A stretch of DNA of 64,000 nt from Lunularia cruciata (lineage: Eukaryota > Streptophyta > Marchantiopsida > Lunulariales > Lunulariaceae), in the NCBI GenBank assembly GCA_948567375.1, contig OX419756.1, positions 10,855,001-10,919,000 on the forward strand, read 5' to 3'. A program made the translations under genes and the position numbers. How positions within the stretch are numbered: the stretch's first letter is position 1; the number at the start of each line of letters is the position of its first letter. Below the pieces are notes generated by a model. That model did no database searches. It was not told where the DNA came from and worked only from the letters and a program-made list of their open reading frames with translations. Shown one piece after another: positions 34,791-44,810 of the stretch.

Positions 34791-35462
34791 TTACCTTGGT
34801 TGGCCATGGGCTATCGGTTCAGCCGGCAAGCCTCCTTAGCATCCTTCTCTCCATACTTTCTACTCTATGGACGAGATCCAGATTTACCTGTAGCCATTCG
34901 TCGAGATGCTACTATAGTTTTGGACTTGGATGACCCCGATGTATGGATGAGCGCATGTTCTCAGCGGGTAGAGATCTTTCGGAGAGTGATGCCGATGGCC
35001 TTTGAGAACTTGGCGATTGCTCAGCATAGAGATACTTTACGCTATGCTACCATTCGAGGAGGAGGTTATAGACCCTCAATTTGTCGATTTCATCCAGGCA
35101 ACTATGTATATCTACAGCAGACAACACCGACGACACTTGATGTTTCTATAGGCCGCACTATCTTGAGAGTGCGTGAGGTTTTGCCATCTGGAGTCCTTGT
35201 GTTAGAAGGATGTGATGGTGTTGTTTGGAAGGATCATGTGCGCAATTGTGCGCCATGCCACCTTCCAAACATTGATGGTACTATGGACCCAAGCTTGGCA
35301 CTTGTACGTGCAGGCTTGAGGTGTATGTTATGTGGCTCTTCTGGTGGAGCTGCTACTATGTTAGTGTGTGATAGCTGTTCGAGAGGATGGCATATGGCAT
35401 GTATGACTCCTCCCCTCATGGTGGTTCCTCAGGGACAGTGGTTATGTCCTAGATGTACTTGA
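34791..35462 (+). pseudogene. Integrase C-terminus with PHD finger
   Basis: Continues the integrase frame (PYFLLYGRDPDLP, a gypsy integrase C-terminal motif), then a GPY/F-like module (FHPGNYVYLQQ..LRVREVLPSG). The last 46 residues (35322-35456) form a C4HC3 PHD finger: CMLC, CDSC after 11 residues, H four residues on (GWHMAC), and CPRC after 13 more. It ends at TGA 35460-35462. PHD fingers read histone H3 tails, so this would sit where chromoviruses carry a chromodomain and could steer integration. Zinc ligands are all present. No stop inside this segment. Confidence 0.9.
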
Positions 35463-35616
35463 CCTATAGCTAGTTCATTCTTTATATGGTATAGATTGCA
35501 GACAGGCGACTAACGATGGGGCTCCATAGCACCCGGCCTCCTGATCTTTGCCCATTAGAGGGTATACCATATACTTAGAGTAGATGGCTATCTGGAGTTA
35601 GAGGGACCTAACCGCC
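35463..35616 (+). other. Short untranslated segment before the polypurine tract
   Basis: About 150 bp between the polyprotein stop and the polypurine tract; no feature recognised. Confidence 0.5.
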
Positions 35617-35628
35617 AGCTAGGGGGCG
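35617..35628 (+). other. Polypurine tract of the methyltransferase element
   Basis: AGCTAGGGGGCG directly precedes segment B. Its position shows that reverse transcription treats B, not A, as the start of U3. Confidence 0.6.
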
Positions 35629-35736
35629 ATTGTGGCACTTTAGAGTCTATGTATGACTTATGTGTGAGTTGTGCTTTTATAGTGTATGATGTTGACAGCG
35701 ATGTATGTTGTGTAGCGATGTATATACGCACGACAG
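35629..35736 (+). repeat. Terminal repeat segment B, first copy
   Basis: 108 bp, identical to 36187-36294. Includes TATATACG (about 35721-35728), a plausible TATA box. It ends GACAG, and with the next base C and segment A (CTGTC) forms the palindrome GACAGCTGTC. Confidence 0.92.
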
Positions 35737-35737
35737 C

Positions 35738-36187
35738 TGTCACGCCATTTGTAGTTCCGCATCTAGATGCTCGGACACTGGAGTTCCAGTGATGGTAGTT
35801 AGAGTTATTCTAGTAGTTTCTCAGGGACTACTTTTCGATGGTTAGATTTTGTGTTTGGGGTACTGACTTCACGGTGGGGCCCACCGTCACTTTGCACCGT
35901 TTGCACCGTCGAGTGTGCCGTCAGCGGGACCGTTAGGGTTTCAAGGCTAGCTCGAGTCCAGGGGGTATAGTTTCAAAGTGAGCTCCAGAGAGCTCACTTC
36001 TCTGATGTTGAGCCTTTGAGTTCCTGGCTATGGTGGACAGAGGCCGGCGAGCGTCACCTGGATTCTCTATGCTTGAGTGGGTGTGGCTTGACTGTAATCA
36101 GTGCCCAGTTGTTGGCAGTTTATAGAGTGACAGATCAAGTACTGATCTGAGTTGAGTTGAGAGTGTGAGTGTTAAGCAATCTGATTA
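35738..36187 (+). repeat. Terminal repeat segment A, 3' copy
   Basis: 450 bp, matching 26264-26712 with about eight substitutions and one small rearrangement in a GAGTT run. Seven of the eight substitutions have T or A here against C or G in the 5' copy, four at CpG. Confidence 0.92.
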
Positions 36188-36294
36188 TTGTGGCACTTTA
36201 GAGTCTATGTATGACTTATGTGTGAGTTGTGCTTTTATAGTGTATGATGTTGACAGCGATGTATGTTGTGTAGCGATGTATATACGCACGACAG
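36187..36294 (+). repeat. Terminal repeat segment B, second copy
   Basis: Perfect 108-bp repeat of 35629-35736, placed after A and at the very end of the element. The element end is taken at GACA (36293), followed by the GGTA flank. Confidence 0.92.
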
Positions 36295-36297
36295 GTA

Positions 36298-36859
36298 ACA
36301 TCTGGAAGGATGTTACACATGATAGACTAAATAGATCAAAAATAGGTATCACTAGAAGGGGACTTCTACTAATAGAGTAGGAACCAAAATATACCTAAAA
36401 TCTTTGAGGGCAATTTTGGAGGCCTAAACGGATGAATTAGGCCTAAAAATGTGCAAATTCCCCCATCCCCCTCTTTTCAAAACACAAGAATAGCCTTCCC
36501 TCCTCCTCTTCCCCTGGTTTATCTCGTTAAGAGCTTTCCAATGGTACCTCACCCATGTGATTCTATGATTCCTACAAGAAGATTCTCTAAAAGATTCCCT
36601 TTGGTCAAAGCTTGTTTGACCAACCAGATAGGACCAGGACCAACATGTCACCGATCCAAGTAAGTAATCCAAGGGTGGAGCTTGCAAACATGTCACCTAT
36701 CTGTGTGCCTAATCATATGGTGGAGCTTCCTTGGAGGAGATTCTCTTTGTCTATATAATAAAGAGAAGGTGCCCCTTGGGGCATCGGAGGTTTGAGTGTG
36801 AAATTGTGTGTTTCTCACGGTGTGTTTCTCTTTAAGTCTCCTACCCTCGGAGTATTACA
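36298..36859 (+). repeat. Family-1 solo LTR, right part
   Basis: Continues exactly from the GGTA at 26263: ACATCTGGAAGGATGTTAC, then the rest of the LTR with its TATA-like TATATAATA (about 36754-36762), ending CTCGGAGTATTACA. No primer site or internal region follows, so this is a solo LTR produced by LTR-LTR recombination. Confidence 0.88.
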
Positions 36860-37105
36860 GGAAGCTTCTAGTTAGCTTAGCTTGCACGCCAAGTAAGTGG
36901 CTTCTAGAAGGAAGCTTCTCGACTAGCTTAGCTTGCACTTTAAAAAGGTTGCTTTTAGGAAACTTCTCAAGGACCTTGTATGTTCCCTATAAATACCAAA
37001 GCCCAAGCTCATGTTGGGCATCCAAAATTTCCCTCATTCAAGAGTCCCAATGTGATCTTTCACTCCGGCCTTCCATTCTCTTATTTCTGTCCTTGATCTT
37101 TTACA
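36860..37105 (+). repeat. Family-2 LTR, right part
   Basis: AAGCTTCT-rich, as in the left part at 25880-26056. It ends TTTTACA next to a decayed primer site. The joint with the left part is imperfect, and I cannot define a clean duplication for the solo-LTR insertion (TAAAG versus GGAAG). Confidence 0.7.
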
Positions 37106-37253
37106 TTGATATCAAACCAAGAATGGGATGGATGGATGGAATATATGAACCAATGTGATTTTTCACTCCGGCCTTCCATTTTCTTATTTCTTTCCTTGAT
37201 CTTTTACATTGATATCAAACCAAGAATGGGATGGATGGATGGAATATATGGAC
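37048..37253 (+). repeat. 103-bp tandem duplication spanning LTR end and primer site
   Basis: Units 37048-37150 and 37151-37253 differ at only a few positions. Each contains the LTR end, the primer-like TGATATCAAACC and a GGATGGATGGA run. The duplication doubles the primer-binding region. Confidence 0.85.
37107..37121 (+). other. Primer-binding site, decayed
   Basis: TGATATCAAACCAAG resembles TGGTATCAGAGCCAAG (initiator Met). A second copy lies 103 bases downstream in the duplication. Confidence 0.5.
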
Positions 37254-37439
37254 CACCAAATCTATTTCCCCAAATCATTGAGATTTTCATGTCCATGTAC
37301 TATCCAAGCATCATCTCATGCTTTGGGTAGAATTTTCTAAATACAATCACTTGTTTATGAACCCTTGATATTTCTAATTGTAATTTATGGAAAATGGTGG
37401 ATGTCTTGCATCCATATGTTAACTTAGATAATTATAGGT

Positions 37440-38380
37440 AGTTTGATAAATAAGTAGTTATGGCAACAAGACACAAAGTTACCATTGCTTTGCAATAACA
37501 AATTGAGCACCTTACTTGATTGTTGGAAGAAAGAGACCATCAACAATAAGAGCATGTACAAAGAGCACCATTTCAAGAAAGATAAAACTGAATATGATTT
37601 CCAAAGCTCAAGGTATTTGAAGGCAAGAATCTCTTGGGTGTAGTGGAGAATTATTTGTTTGATTGTGAATATTACTTTGAAACTACAAACCTTCAAGGAA
37701 AATGAATAGATATAGATTCTCGTGCTTCAAGCCAATTGGATAGAATGAAAAAACTATAATGACAATTTCAAGTAGAGAAAGATAAATGGCAATTTTTTAT
37801 GCTAATCTTGACATGTGAAGAATTCAAGAGCATAATAATTGGGCAATTCTAAACTATCAATGCCACATAAGATAGATTGGTAAAATTGAAGCAAATTGGT
37901 TCTATAAGAAGCTACATCACTCAATTCCAAAACACCATAATGCACATTCCAAATATGCTAGAAGGTGAAGCTCTAGATTGATTTATGAAGGGTTTTAAAG
38001 TCACACACCAAATTGGAAGTGACTATACGGGAGCCCAAATACTTGGAGGAAGCTATGTAATTGGCTAAGCACTTTGATTCCTTGTTACAACAACCTGGTC
38101 TTGACCTCAACCTTCGTCAAACCTACCAACACACTACACACAAGTGGAGGAACTAGCATCAATGGAGATTGATGCCATCCAACAAAGACCACTTTGCATT
38201 ACAAATAAGGAAAGATTGCAACAAAATAGTAGTTTCTTTTATTATTGCCAAATTGAACATTGCATTGTTGAATGTACACTCAAGAATAAACAACCCTAAC
38301 AAATTGCCCAAATAGAGTTCATGGAGCATGATGGTCAAGGAAACAAAGAATCCCAATATGAGAATTTAAGCAATCTATTG
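37440..38380 (+). pseudogene. gypsy gag relic (family-2 body)
   Basis: Fragments in several frames. Near 37880-38000 the reading LKQIGSIRSYITQF, then IPNMLEGEALD and FMKGFKV, follows the gag pattern of plant gypsy elements. A nucleocapsid remnant at about 38240-38275 (YYCQIEHCIVEC) has lost the first Cys of CX2CX4HX4C. Stops throughout. Confidence 0.55.
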
Positions 38381-38385
38381 GAAAT

Positions 38386-38739
38386 TTGATTAGTTTCAAT
38401 AGGATTGAAGGCTCAACCTATACCAGTTTGCTTCACTTGCAAGGTATGATATCTGATTGTGGTTATAAGATTTTGGTTGATTTTGGAAGTTCAAAGAACT
38501 ACATATCCATACAATTAACAAAGGAATTAAATATTTTTATCAAGCTAATAATTAGAAGTAGATTGATGATAGTGAATGGTAGAAAGTGTTCTACATTTTG
38601 TATCTCACATCTTGTTACATTCAAGATTAAGAAGGAATATTTGGAATGTATGAGGTTTGCAATGGCACCTCTACACTATGATACCATTCTAGGTTTGCCT
38701 TGGCTTGAACGTGTTAAGGTTCAATTTGATCAGACGTAA
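38386..38739 (+). pseudogene. Aspartic protease of a gypsy element
   Basis: 117 codons. ILVDFGSSKNYIS corresponds to the D-S/T-G active site with the middle residue changed to Phe, and YDTILGLPWLE is the conserved protease C-terminal motif of plant Ty3 elements. It follows the gag relic in the expected order. RT downstream is not recognisable. Confidence 0.65.
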
Positions 38740-40000
38740 TGATATATTCAAGTATAACACCAAGGTAAGAATTATCAATTAGGTTGTCTAACACCTTTGA
38801 GTAAGACACCTAAGAATAGTCAGTCCCAAGATGGGATGTTGTTCAATAAAGCAGCCATAGAGTAAGCTTTTGAGGAAGTATCCCTATTTTTGCCGTGTAG
38901 TTTAAGCTAATTACACATGGAGAATTTGATGAGGGCTAGAAAACTCATAAAGAAATGGTTGATCAAATAGTTTAGGAGGTTGTAGAGGATCCTAAAATCG
39001 CTAACCTCCTATTTCCATAGTAAGAAGTAGAAATGCTTGCTATATACTAGCTCACTTCTACAAGAGATTGCCCACTTATTTACTATTAGTGCAAGTAGAA
39101 TTGCCTCAATGATCTTCCTTTTGAGCTTCTAAAGATACAATATGTTTCCTATCAACCACAAAGGACTAAAATCAAACAACTATAAAGGACTATGAATGAC
39201 TACAAGAAATTTTAAAGATCTAGGATGACTTGTTGCTCTTTGATATTAGAAATTGTCAATAAAAAGTGAAATTTCTTTTAGTAAAATTGATTTTATGGCC
39301 AAGGTTTTCAGTCAATAGCTAAGTATTCTCTCTCCATACATGCAAGCCCTCTAGCGGATACCAACAATCTTTGCTAACAATTCTTTATCTAGGTGGTGGC
39401 ATATCCAAATTAATATATTATCATTAGGTCCAAAGATCTTCAATTCCAAAGGATCTTTGTACTTGAGTTCTTTGCTTACAACCATGCTTTGGTCTTGGTA
39501 TCTTTGGTATTCTTCCTTCGAAGTGAATTAAAATTTTAACTTGTTCCTTTTGTACCCTTGCATGCACATACATAACTTCAAAGAAAACTCAACTAAGAGG
39601 TTTCTATCCTAAACAATAAATTATTTTACCATATCTTTGAAGAAAAGGAAGAAGAAATTAAAAAATATATTTTAAATATTTGGAAACTAGAGTACCATAG
39701 ACAAAAATTCTTACGTCTTTTATATTACCTCATGAAAAGAGTATTCAAGTTATCTTAGTCCATTCAACTATTGATGTGGTTTCCATATCTCTTATAATTG
39801 ATTTGTCTATGTAGTGTAATTTAAGCACTACAATACATCAAATAGTATAATATTATTATGTTTAATACCACACACCTTACTCTTTTACTAGGTCTAAAAT
39901 GCTATTTAAAGCTCATGTTTGGTACTTGAATATCATATTGCACCAAACAAAAAAATATTAGCTTGCATAGCATCCTCCAATCTCAACAAATTTAGCATGT
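38740..40000. other. Decayed pol remainder and AT-rich spacer
   Basis: The first few hundred bases are probably the rest of the family-2 pol, but no motif survives. Nothing else recognised. Confidence 0.4.
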
Positions 40001-40559
40001 TGTAATCTTCTGAGGATAAGAGACCTTAAGACAAACACAAGAGAAGAAACACAAGCTTCACACTCAATCATCCCATGCCCCAAAGGAGCCCCTTTGATTG
40101 TATAATGTAGCAAAGGGGACTCCCCTAAATGAAGCTTGGATCATATACATAGATTGGTGACATGTTAGTGAGCTCTACCCTTAGATTAATTGCATGCATG
40201 GGTGACATGTAGATTCTAATCCTATCTGGTCGGTCAAACCATCTTTGAAAAGAAGGAATCTGTAGAGAATATTATTGTAGGAATCTCTAAATTGCATGGG
40301 TGATGTATCATTGGAAAGCACTCAATGAGACATACTTGGTGGAGATACACAAATATTTTTGAGGTCTAATTCATCTTTTTAGGCCTCCAAAATTGACTCT
40401 AAAGTTTTCAGGCTATTTTCAACTCCTACCCTATTAGTAGAAGTACTCTCTTGGTGATACCTCTACATGATCTACCTAGCAAAACATACTTAACATGTTT
40501 CTAAATGTTACCGAGTGAATTCTCACCTCTAGATAATATATCTAGCTATTGATATTATA
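40001..40559 (-). repeat. Family-1 solo LTR, one internal unit
   Basis: 559 bp, plus-strand ends TGTAATCTTC...GATATTATA. Flanked by CATGT (39996-40000) and CATAT (40560-40564), a likely target-site duplication with one change. Only one copy of the ~156-bp internal unit, unlike the LTRs of the long copies. Confidence 0.82.
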
Positions 40560-40564
40560 CATAT

Positions 40565-41805
40565 ACTATGTTTACTTGCAAATGCTTGTTCCTCAACATG
40601 AAAAATTGAATTATCAATTGAGAAAATTTAATTCAAGATCCTCATATTATCAACCACATACCTAATTACCTAAATATCTCTTTAATACATATTTTTAATT
40701 GCTAGGTTAATGTTCATTACTAAGACTTCATATAGGTCCAATTCAAGATCCTCAATGAGTTTCTTACTTTATAGTGTAAAAGTATATGCAATCTACCTTA
40801 GACCATACTTATATCTTATGTACCACTTAATGATGCACTAAATTTATTTTATAGTTAAGTTAGTTTTATACTTTTATATAAATTCAACTTATAATTTTAC
40901 TAATAAGTAAGCCATTTATACTAATTGCATGCTCTACTTTGGCATACCTAAGTTATAATTTAGAATCTTAGCAACTTTAGGAATTGATTTGAGGAGTATA
41001 AAGTAGAGCATGCAATGAGTATCAACAGCTAACTTGTATATATATATTAAACTCCCTTTGCTATAATTCTCATATCTCTTTTTCATGCCAACAAGAGAAA
41101 TAAGAATGTTAAGGTAGTCAACCTAAGACGCAAGCTTGGTTGGTGATCATGGACCTAAGTGCTAAATAATACTAGCATTAGAACAAGACTTTATATCTTC
41201 TGTAGAATAATGCCAAAATGAAATGTACTTGGTTTGCTTTGTATCTATTCAAGTATAGTCCTATAATACCATCAGTGGCTTAGAACCATTGTTAAGAGGA
41301 AAATTATGTACCAAGGAAATAAGACAAGATCTTACCACAAGAGTAAAAAGAAGAATGCTTGGTAAGGCTACAAGTTTTTGCTTATAACTCAAGAAAGCAT
41401 CGTGTATATTAGAATAGTTACCAAAAAGTACACATCAAGAGCTTTCTAACACACCAAATTTTGCCAAATCACCCTAGTAAAACCTTCCAAATTAAGATTA
41501 AGTGAGGTATAACTTCAAGGAACCAATAAAAAAGAAAGGTTTGAAAAGTGCCAACTAAATATGACAATAAATTTTTCTAAGGTAAATTAGAACAAGAATC
41601 TAACATTTAGTATATCTTTGAGTTGGTATAAACAACATGGGGTTAACACAATAATAGATTTGTGATTAGTAGTCAATTTAGATCATGACATGAACCTACT
41701 TAAGATCTAAGTTTGATATGGATCTAATGTTACATTGTTACATAGTAGTCATAAACAACAATAAATGTGGAAATATTAGTTGGAGAAAGATGGACTCTAT
41801 AGACT
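40565..41805. other. AT-rich spacer
   Basis: No ORF of interest, RNA gene or repeat recognised. Confidence 0.4.
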
Positions 41806-41810
41806 ATTAG

Positions 41811-42392
41811 TGTAATACCAATACCTAGATATATTATTTAGAAGTGGGAATTTGCATGATAACATTTGGAAGGATGTTAGATATGATGGACTAAGTACAC
41901 CAAATAGAGGTGTTACCAAAAGATTACTTCCACTAATAAGGTAGGAGTTGAAAACACCCTAAATACTTTAGAGCTTATTTCCAAGGCCTAAACAGATGAA
42001 TTAGACCTAAAAAATGCAAAAGTTCACCACTTCAAGGAAAAAGGTTTGACTTCCTCCCCTTATTGTTTGTCTCATTGAGGGCTTTTCAATGGTACATTGC
42101 CCATGTGATTCTAAGCTTCCTACAAGAAGATTCCCTCCGATCAAACTTGTTTGACCAACCAGATAGGACAAGGACAAACATATCACCCATCCATGCAACT
42201 AACCTAGGGGTGGAGCTCATTAATATATCACCAATCCATGTATCTTATCCAAGAGTGGAGCTTCCTTTGAGAGGATCCTCTTTGCTATATAATAAAGACA
42301 AGGTACTCCTTTTTGGCATTGTTGAGTGTTGAAGCTTTGTGTTTCTTCTCTTATGTTTCTCTTGGGAGTTCTCTTGTCCTCAAAATATTACA
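41811..42392 (+). repeat. Family-1 solo LTR with perfect target-site duplication
   Basis: 582 bp, TGTAATACC...ATATTACA, flanked on both sides by ATTAG (41806-41810 and 42393-42397). One internal unit. No body sequence, so a solo LTR. TATATAATA lies at about 42286-42294. Confidence 0.92.
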
Positions 42393-42397
42393 ATTAG

Positions 42398-43206
42398 TCC
42401 ATTTGGTGGAATATTCATTATAAAGAGGTCTTAAGGTGCAAAATAAGTTTATTTTAAGTTATAAATGACTTATTATTACAATGAGTAAGCAATCAAATAT
42501 AGACTTGGAGACTATTAAGCTAGAAGTGCAACTTGAGTTGGTGTCAAAAGATTTGACTTTGGTGGGTATTAAATGAATAAGTGTGAGTTTTGTATGAGTT
42601 CATGACCTATAGAACTCAATATTTTGTGTAAAACTCAAAGACAAGTATTAATAACCTCTTAGGCAAGATAGATATGTATAATTCACAATATGACTAAGAA
42701 ACTGATTTTCTTTGCTTTGATAGTCATAAATATGTTGTATATAATGGGTATCATTATGATTCAGGTAATTAAACAACAAATTAAGCATTGAAAGCTTATA
42801 TTGAACCCATAATAAGTGGAAGAAGTACTCTTTTTGAAACTAAGAGACTTGTGTCTATTTTCCCAAGACAAAACCATTCATTGGGAAGACAATAATAACC
42901 AAAGTGGAGAATTTTTGTTTAATTATAAGTAATACTTAGGTGAATCTAACAACAAAGATGCATATTACCAATCTTATATATTGCAATCCAAACAAAATGA
43001 AATGAAAAATTTTGGTCTATAGATTAGATAAGCACCCTATATTAGATAAAGATTAGATAAGCATGTATAATGCAATTTATGATCTTAATTTAAATCATTG
43101 GTCTATTGGTAAGACAAGCACTATACATTAGATAAAGATTGTATAAGAAAGTAAAATATAATTTTATAATCTTGATTTGTACTTAATAGGAGTTTAAAGG
43201 AATCCT
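42398..43206. other. AT-rich spacer
   Basis: Nothing recognised except a short duplicated segment with TAGATAAAGATT (about 43040-43150). Confidence 0.4.
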
Positions 43207-43650
43207 CATATCTTCATTTCAAGTCAATTTAGCAAGAGAAATTAGTTCATCTTGCAAAGCTAAAATATATCATTTTTTAAGAGTCATTTAATTTATATCC
43301 ACAATACTCAATTCTACATTGTATTTATTAGGGAATTTAAACAAAAAACAATAAAATAGTAGAGATGGCAAAGAGGTTTGACTCCCTTATCTCTTCAATA
43401 ATTATACAATCATGATATCCAAAAGGTTGTACTCACATCTTAACTTAAAGTCAGCATAGCAATAGAAAACAATTCATCTTGCAAATCTAAAATATATCAT
43501 TTGGTGAAGAGTCATGTGATTTAAATCCACAATACTTGATTCTATATTCTATTTATTAGGGAATCTAAACAACAAAATTAAATAATAGAGATGGCCAAGA
43601 GATTTTACTCCCTTATATCTTAAATACTTGTACAATCATGATATCTATAA
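43207..43650. repeat. ~225-bp imperfect tandem duplication
   Basis: Units 43207-43431 and 43432-43650 share TCATCTTGCAAA, ATATATCATTT, TATTTATTAGGGAAT and TACAATCATGATATC at matching spacing. Non-coding. Confidence 0.75.
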
Positions 43651-43679
43651 GCCATGTAAGACCTTTATTTATGAGAGAA

Positions 43680-43907
43680 TGTAATAATGTTGAGTTAGCA
43701 AAAGCTAATAAGTTAGTATAAGAAGCTAAATATAGCAAAAATAAGGTAAATCTAGCATACATTTAGGAGTTCTAAGAATATTCTAGAAACATCCAAGAAG
43801 CTTCTTGCTGAGAAGATTCTATGAACTTCCCAAAGATAGAGTAACTTGTATACTAAGTAATTTGATACCTTAGCTTATAGGCCAAGTAGACTACTACCTT
43901 GGCTTGT
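43680..43907 (+). repeat. Family-2 LTR, left part (interrupted)
   Basis: Starts TGTAATAATGTTG and shows the family-2 core (GAATATTCTAGAAACATCC, AAGCTTCTTG). Interrupted by a family-1 solo LTR and resumes at 44645. Confidence 0.65.
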
Positions 43908-44644
43908 TTTAATATTCCTAGGATAGGAGACCTGAAGAGAAACACACTTCCACACTCAAACTCTGATGCCCCAAAGGAGCACCTTCTCTTTATTATATAG
44001 GCAAAGCGGATCTCCTCCAATGAAGCTCCACCATAGGATTAGGTGCATAGATAGGTGACATGTCAGCAAGCTCCACCCTTGGATTACTTACTTGGATGGG
44101 TGACATGTTGGTCCTGGTCCTATCTGGTTGGTCAAACAAGCTTTGACCGGAGGGAATCTTGTAGGGAATCTTCATGTAGGAATCTCAGAATCACGTGGGT
44201 GAGGTACCATTGGAAAGCTCTCAATGAGACAAAGCAGGAGGATGGAAGGCCAGCTATACCTCAATTTGGGGGGAATTAGCACAATTTCGAGGTCTAATTC
44301 ATCCGTTTAGGCCTCCAAAATTACCTTCAAAGATTTCAAGCATATTTTGGTTCCAACTCTATTAGTAGAAGTCCCCTTTTGGTGATCCCTCTTTTTGATC
44401 TATTTATTCAATCCTGTGTAACATCTTTCCAGATGTTACTAACCCAATTCTCACTTTCAAATCATATGTCTAGCTGTTGGTTCTAAGGTTTTCAAATCTA
44501 TTTCGATTTCCTACCCTATTAGTAGAAGTACCCTTTTGGTGATACTTCTATCTGATCTATTTTTACCATCATGTATAACATCCTTCTAGATGTTACCAAA
44601 CCAAATTTCACATCTAGATCATATAGCTAGCTCTTGGCATTACA
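43908..44644 (-). repeat. Family-1 solo LTR, two internal units
   Basis: 737 bp, decayed start TTTAATATTCC, end GGCATTACA. The flanks CTTGT (43903-43907) and CCTGC (44645-44649) each differ by one C/T change from CTTGC, which other family-2 LTRs carry at the equivalent position, so this is a target-site duplication that has decayed on both sides. Confidence 0.82.
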
Positions 44645-44810
44645 CCTGCACTCCAAGAAAAATTGTTTCTAGAAAGAACTTTCATTAGAAGCTTATCTGA
44701 AATCTTGTTCTAGTTTACTTATAAATACCAAAGCAAAAGCACATGCTAAGTATTCAGATTTTCACTCATTTGAGAGGTCTCATGTGATTTTCTCTCCTTA
44801 GTATTTAACA
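44645..44810 (+). repeat. Family-2 LTR, right part
   Basis: Continues the 43680-43907 LTR. It contains AAATACCAAAGC and ends near TATTTAACA. Downstream body is gypsy-like. Confidence 0.6.

Larger units (their letters stand above)
26264..36293 (+). mobile_element. Ty3/gypsy element encoding a DNA methyltransferase and PHD finger
   Basis: 10,030 bp, inserted in a family-1 solo LTR and flanked by GGTA on both sides (26260-26263, 36294-36297). The termini are TGTC...GACA. The terminal repeat segments are A at 26264-26712 and 35738-36187, and B at 35629-35736 and 36187-36294. The single coding frame runs from about 28062 or 28356 to 35462 and encodes gag, two zinc knuckles, protease, C5-cytosine methyltransferase, RT, RNase H, integrase and PHD finger. 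Eight in-frame stops and no frameshift. Its sense strand is visibly richer in G and T than the neighbouring AT-rich elements. A gypsy element with this gene order is not a standard plant type; retrotransposon-borne cytosine methyltransferases have been reported, as I recall, from dinoflagellates and charophyte algae. Confidence 0.93.

Noticed and set aside
28062-35462. Read-through or alternative genetic code as the normal state
   Set aside because: The host gene ends in TGA and the stops are explained by single C-to-T changes in CAG and CGA codons; recoding is kept only as a minor alternative.
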